Both the position numbers and the translations under genes were made by a program. A model generated the notes under the pieces. That model did no database searches, was not told the origin of the DNA, and was given only the letters and a program-made list of their open reading frames with translations. 7,695 bases of DNA. Source: Eubacteriales bacterium. Its GTDB lineage: Bacteria > Bacillota_A > Clostridia > Lachnospirales > Lachnospiraceae. Of the stretch, positions 6,302 to 7,695 are shown one piece after another. Numbering within the stretch: position 1 is the stretch's first letter; every line of letters starts with the position of its first letter. Location: assembly GCA_030527765.1 (NCBI GenBank), contig JAUNAE010000177.1, positions 1 to 7,695 on the forward strand, read 5' to 3'.

Positions 6302-7387
6302 TTACTCAGCATCCTCTTCCTCAGCTTTTGGAGCCGGAGCTTCTAAAGCTTTCATGCTAAGGCTGATCTTCTTGTCTTCGCCGTTGAAATCAACAACTTT
6401 TGCCTCGATCTCCTGACCGATGGAAAGTACGTCAGCCGGCTTAGCAACATGCTCTCTGGAAATCTGAGATACATGAAGAAGAGCATCTACGCCCGGTGCA
6501 AGCTCAACGAATGCACCAAAGTCAGTCATACGAGCAACTTTACCGGTAACTACGTTACCAACTGCAAATTTCTCTGTAGCGTCAAGCCATGGATTCTCCT
6601 CCGGGAATTTCTTGGAAAGAGCAATCTTCTCGCCGTTGATATCTTTGATGAGAACTTTTACAGTATCACCAACGTTGAATACTTTGCGAGGATTCTCTAC
6701 TCTGCCCCAGGACATCTCGGAGATGTGAAGCAGTCCGTCAGCGCCGCCCAGATCGATGAATGCACCGAAATCTGTAACGTTCTTAACAACACCCTCTACA
6801 GTATCACCAACATTGATCTTAGCCATAAGCTCTTTCTGTTTCTCTGCCTTCTCAGCAAGAAGAAGCTGCTTACGGTTACCAATGATACGACGTCTTCTTG
6901 GGTTGAACTCTGTGATTACGAACTCAATCTCCTGACCTGCATACTTGGAAAGATCTTTCTCATAAGTATCAGAAACAAGGCTGGCCGGAATAAATACTCT
7001 GGTCTCCTCTACGTTCACGCAGATACCGCCATCCAGAACCTGGGTAACAACAGCTTTGAGAACTTCCTGAGCCTCAAATGCCTCTTCCAGACGTTTGTTG
7101 CCCTTCTCTGCAGCCAGTCTCTTGTAGGTAAGAATTACCTGACCTTCACCATCGTTTACCTTCAGAACCTTAGCTTCCATGGTGTCACCAGCATGAACAG
7201 CCTCAGTCAGCACTACGCTGGAATCGTTGGTGTACTCGCTCTTTGTGATGATACCATCAGCTTTGTAACCAATGTTAAGGATGATCTCATCCTCCTTTAC
7301 ATCGATAACAGTACCCTGTACGATTTCTCCGTTTCTGATTGTTTTTACGGAATCTTCCAGCATCTGTTCAAAACTTAACTCTGACAT
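6302..7387 (-). CDS. rpsA: 30S ribosomal protein S1 (four S1 domains)
   Basis: The 361-residue product contains four S1 (OB-fold) RNA-binding repeats: about 20-90 (GEIVQGTVIDV), 107-178 (with the Arg-rich FNPRRRRIIGNR), 192-260 (VTDFGAFIDLGGADGLLHISEM) and 275-347 (MTDFGAFVELAPGVDALLHVSQI), ending in an acidic tail rich in E, A and D. Repeats 3 and 4 are the most canonical, with DFGAF and LLH; repeats 1 and 2 are more divergent, as in bacterial S1. E. coli S1 has six repeats; shorter four-repeat forms are usual in Firmicutes. It binds mRNA and may help initiation at the 30S subunit. The ATG at 7387 has GAGGAGG 9 nt upstream; a TTG at 7405 in the same frame includes that site and is rejected. 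It overlaps ispH by 20 bp in another frame, so the two are probably co-transcribed and translationally coupled. Confidence 0.92.
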   Translation of the reverse strand: MSELSFEQMLEDSVKTIRNGEIVQGTVIDVKEDEIILNIGYKADGIITKSEYTNDSSVVLTEAVHAGDTMEAKVLKVNDGEGQVILTYKRLAAEKGNKRLEEAFEAQEVLKAVVTQVLDGGICVNVEETRVFIPASLVSDTYEKDLSKYAGQEIEFVITEFNPRRRRIIGNRKQLLLAEKAEKQKELMAKINVGDTVEGVVKNVTDFGAFIDLGGADGLLHISEMSWGRVENPRKVFNVGDTVKVLIKDINGEKIALSKKFPEENPWLDATEKFAVGNVVTGKVARMTDFGAFVELAPGVDALLHVSQISREHVAKPADVLSIGQEIEAKVVDFNGEDKKISLSMKALEAPAPKAEEEDAE

Positions 7388-7695
7388 GTTCTTGAACCTC
7401 CTCAATAATTTTCTTTGGGGTGGAAGCCCCTGCTGTAATACCTACATATCTACCGCAGTGGAACATTTCAGGGTCCAAGTCTACAGGTGTTTGTATATAG
7501 TAAGTATTTCCACATTCCTTTTTACATATTTCAAACAGCTTTTGAGTATTGGAACTATGGCGGCCGCCAATGACCAGCATAGTGTCTACCTCTCCGGCTA
7601 TAGTCTTAGCTTCTTTCTGCCGTTCTTCGGTAGCATTACAAATAGTGTTCAAAATATTAAAAATATTTAAAACAGTATTATCATACCTCTTTTCT
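7368..7695 (-). CDS. ispH: 4-hydroxy-3-methylbut-2-enyl diphosphate reductase IspH, C-terminal part (partial)
   Basis: The last 108 codons are present; the frame stays open to the right edge, so the apparent start at a TTG near 7652 is not real. IspH catalyses the last step of the methylerythritol phosphate pathway, reducing HMBPP to IPP and DMAPP with a [4Fe-4S] cluster. Visible family marks are NTICNATEERQ, with the third cluster cysteine, then VIGGRHSSNTQKL, the Ser-x-Asn substrate-binding region, and GITAGASTPKKIIEEV near the end, whose Ser contacts the diphosphate. The first two cluster cysteines lie outside the window. The frame stops 20 bp inside rpsA. In many Clostridia IspH and S1 are one fused protein; here they are two overlapping frames. 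Function is sure from these motifs even though the gene is incomplete. Confidence 0.93.
   Translation of the reverse strand, partial: EKRYDNTVLNIFNILNTICNATEERQKEAKTIAGEVDTMLVIGGRHSSNTQKLFEICKKECGNTYYIQTPVDLDPEMFHCGRYVGITAGASTPKKIIEEVQEHVRVKF
7397..7403 (-). promoter_or_regulatory. Ribosome binding site for rpsA inside the ispH coding sequence
   Basis: GAGGAGG on the minus strand lies 9 nt before the ATG at 7387. It is encoded within the final codons of ispH, so S1 can be translated independently or by reinitiation after the ispH stop. It supports two separate proteins rather than a broken fusion. Confidence 0.82.

Noticed and set aside
6449..7378. Plus-strand open frame of 309 codons opposite rpsA
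   Set aside because: It is antisense to the four S1 domains. Its length follows from the strong codon bias of a ribosomal protein gene, and it shows no domain or plausible start signal.
7368..7403. Programmed frameshift joining ispH and rpsA
   Set aside because: No canonical slippery heptamer or typical +1 shift site was seen, and rpsA has its own strong ribosome binding site, so separate initiation is simpler.

Overview
This 7.7 kb window looks like ordinary chromosome from a low-to-mid GC Firmicute, most likely a Clostridia member of the Lachnospiraceae type. That placement is inferred from the gene content and order (ruvA-ruvB-zapA-U32 family-FtsW family), from the ispH-rpsA neighbourhood typical of Clostridia, and from strong AGGAGG-type ribosome binding sites. 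No mobile element, CRISPR array, rRNA or tRNA gene was seen, and no stretch above 300 bases lacks a gene.

Layout. Positions 1-5056, minus strand, read right to left: ruvA and ruvB (Holliday junction branch migration), zapA (Z-ring associated division protein), a two-half U32 family protein with four Fe-S type cysteines (probable RNA hydroxylation factor), and the first 179 residues of an FtsW/RodA/SpoVE membrane protein that runs off the left edge. Positions 5057-5198 are a compact divergent control region. It has one sigma-A promoter in each direction and a LexA (SOS) box that overlaps the ruvA -35 element and lies just upstream of the opposite -35. Positions 5199-6218, plus strand: a YprB-like DEDD-type exonuclease-fold protein. 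Positions 6252-6280: a strong hairpin that can end transcription from both sides. Positions 6302-7695, minus strand: a four-domain ribosomal protein S1 (rpsA) and, overlapping it by 20 bp, the 3' part of ispH (isoprenoid synthesis), which runs off the right edge.

How it works together. RuvAB processes recombination intermediates and is predicted to be induced by DNA damage through LexA. The divergent nuclease-fold gene may share that control. No terminator was found between ruvB and zapA, so division and envelope genes downstream could be partly coupled to this operon, but a clear intrinsic terminator lies between zapA and the U32 gene. Several starts were set from ribosome binding sites rather than from the longest frame: ruvA at 5056, zapA at 3205, U32 at a TTG at 2703, the nuclease at 5199 and rpsA at 7387.

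I see no undescribed multi-gene system here. The points worth a second look are regulatory (shared SOS box, terminator ahead of the U32 gene) or architectural (ispH and rpsA out of frame although often fused in Clostridia; a second cysteine cluster in the U32 protein; an unassigned C-terminal half in the nuclease).
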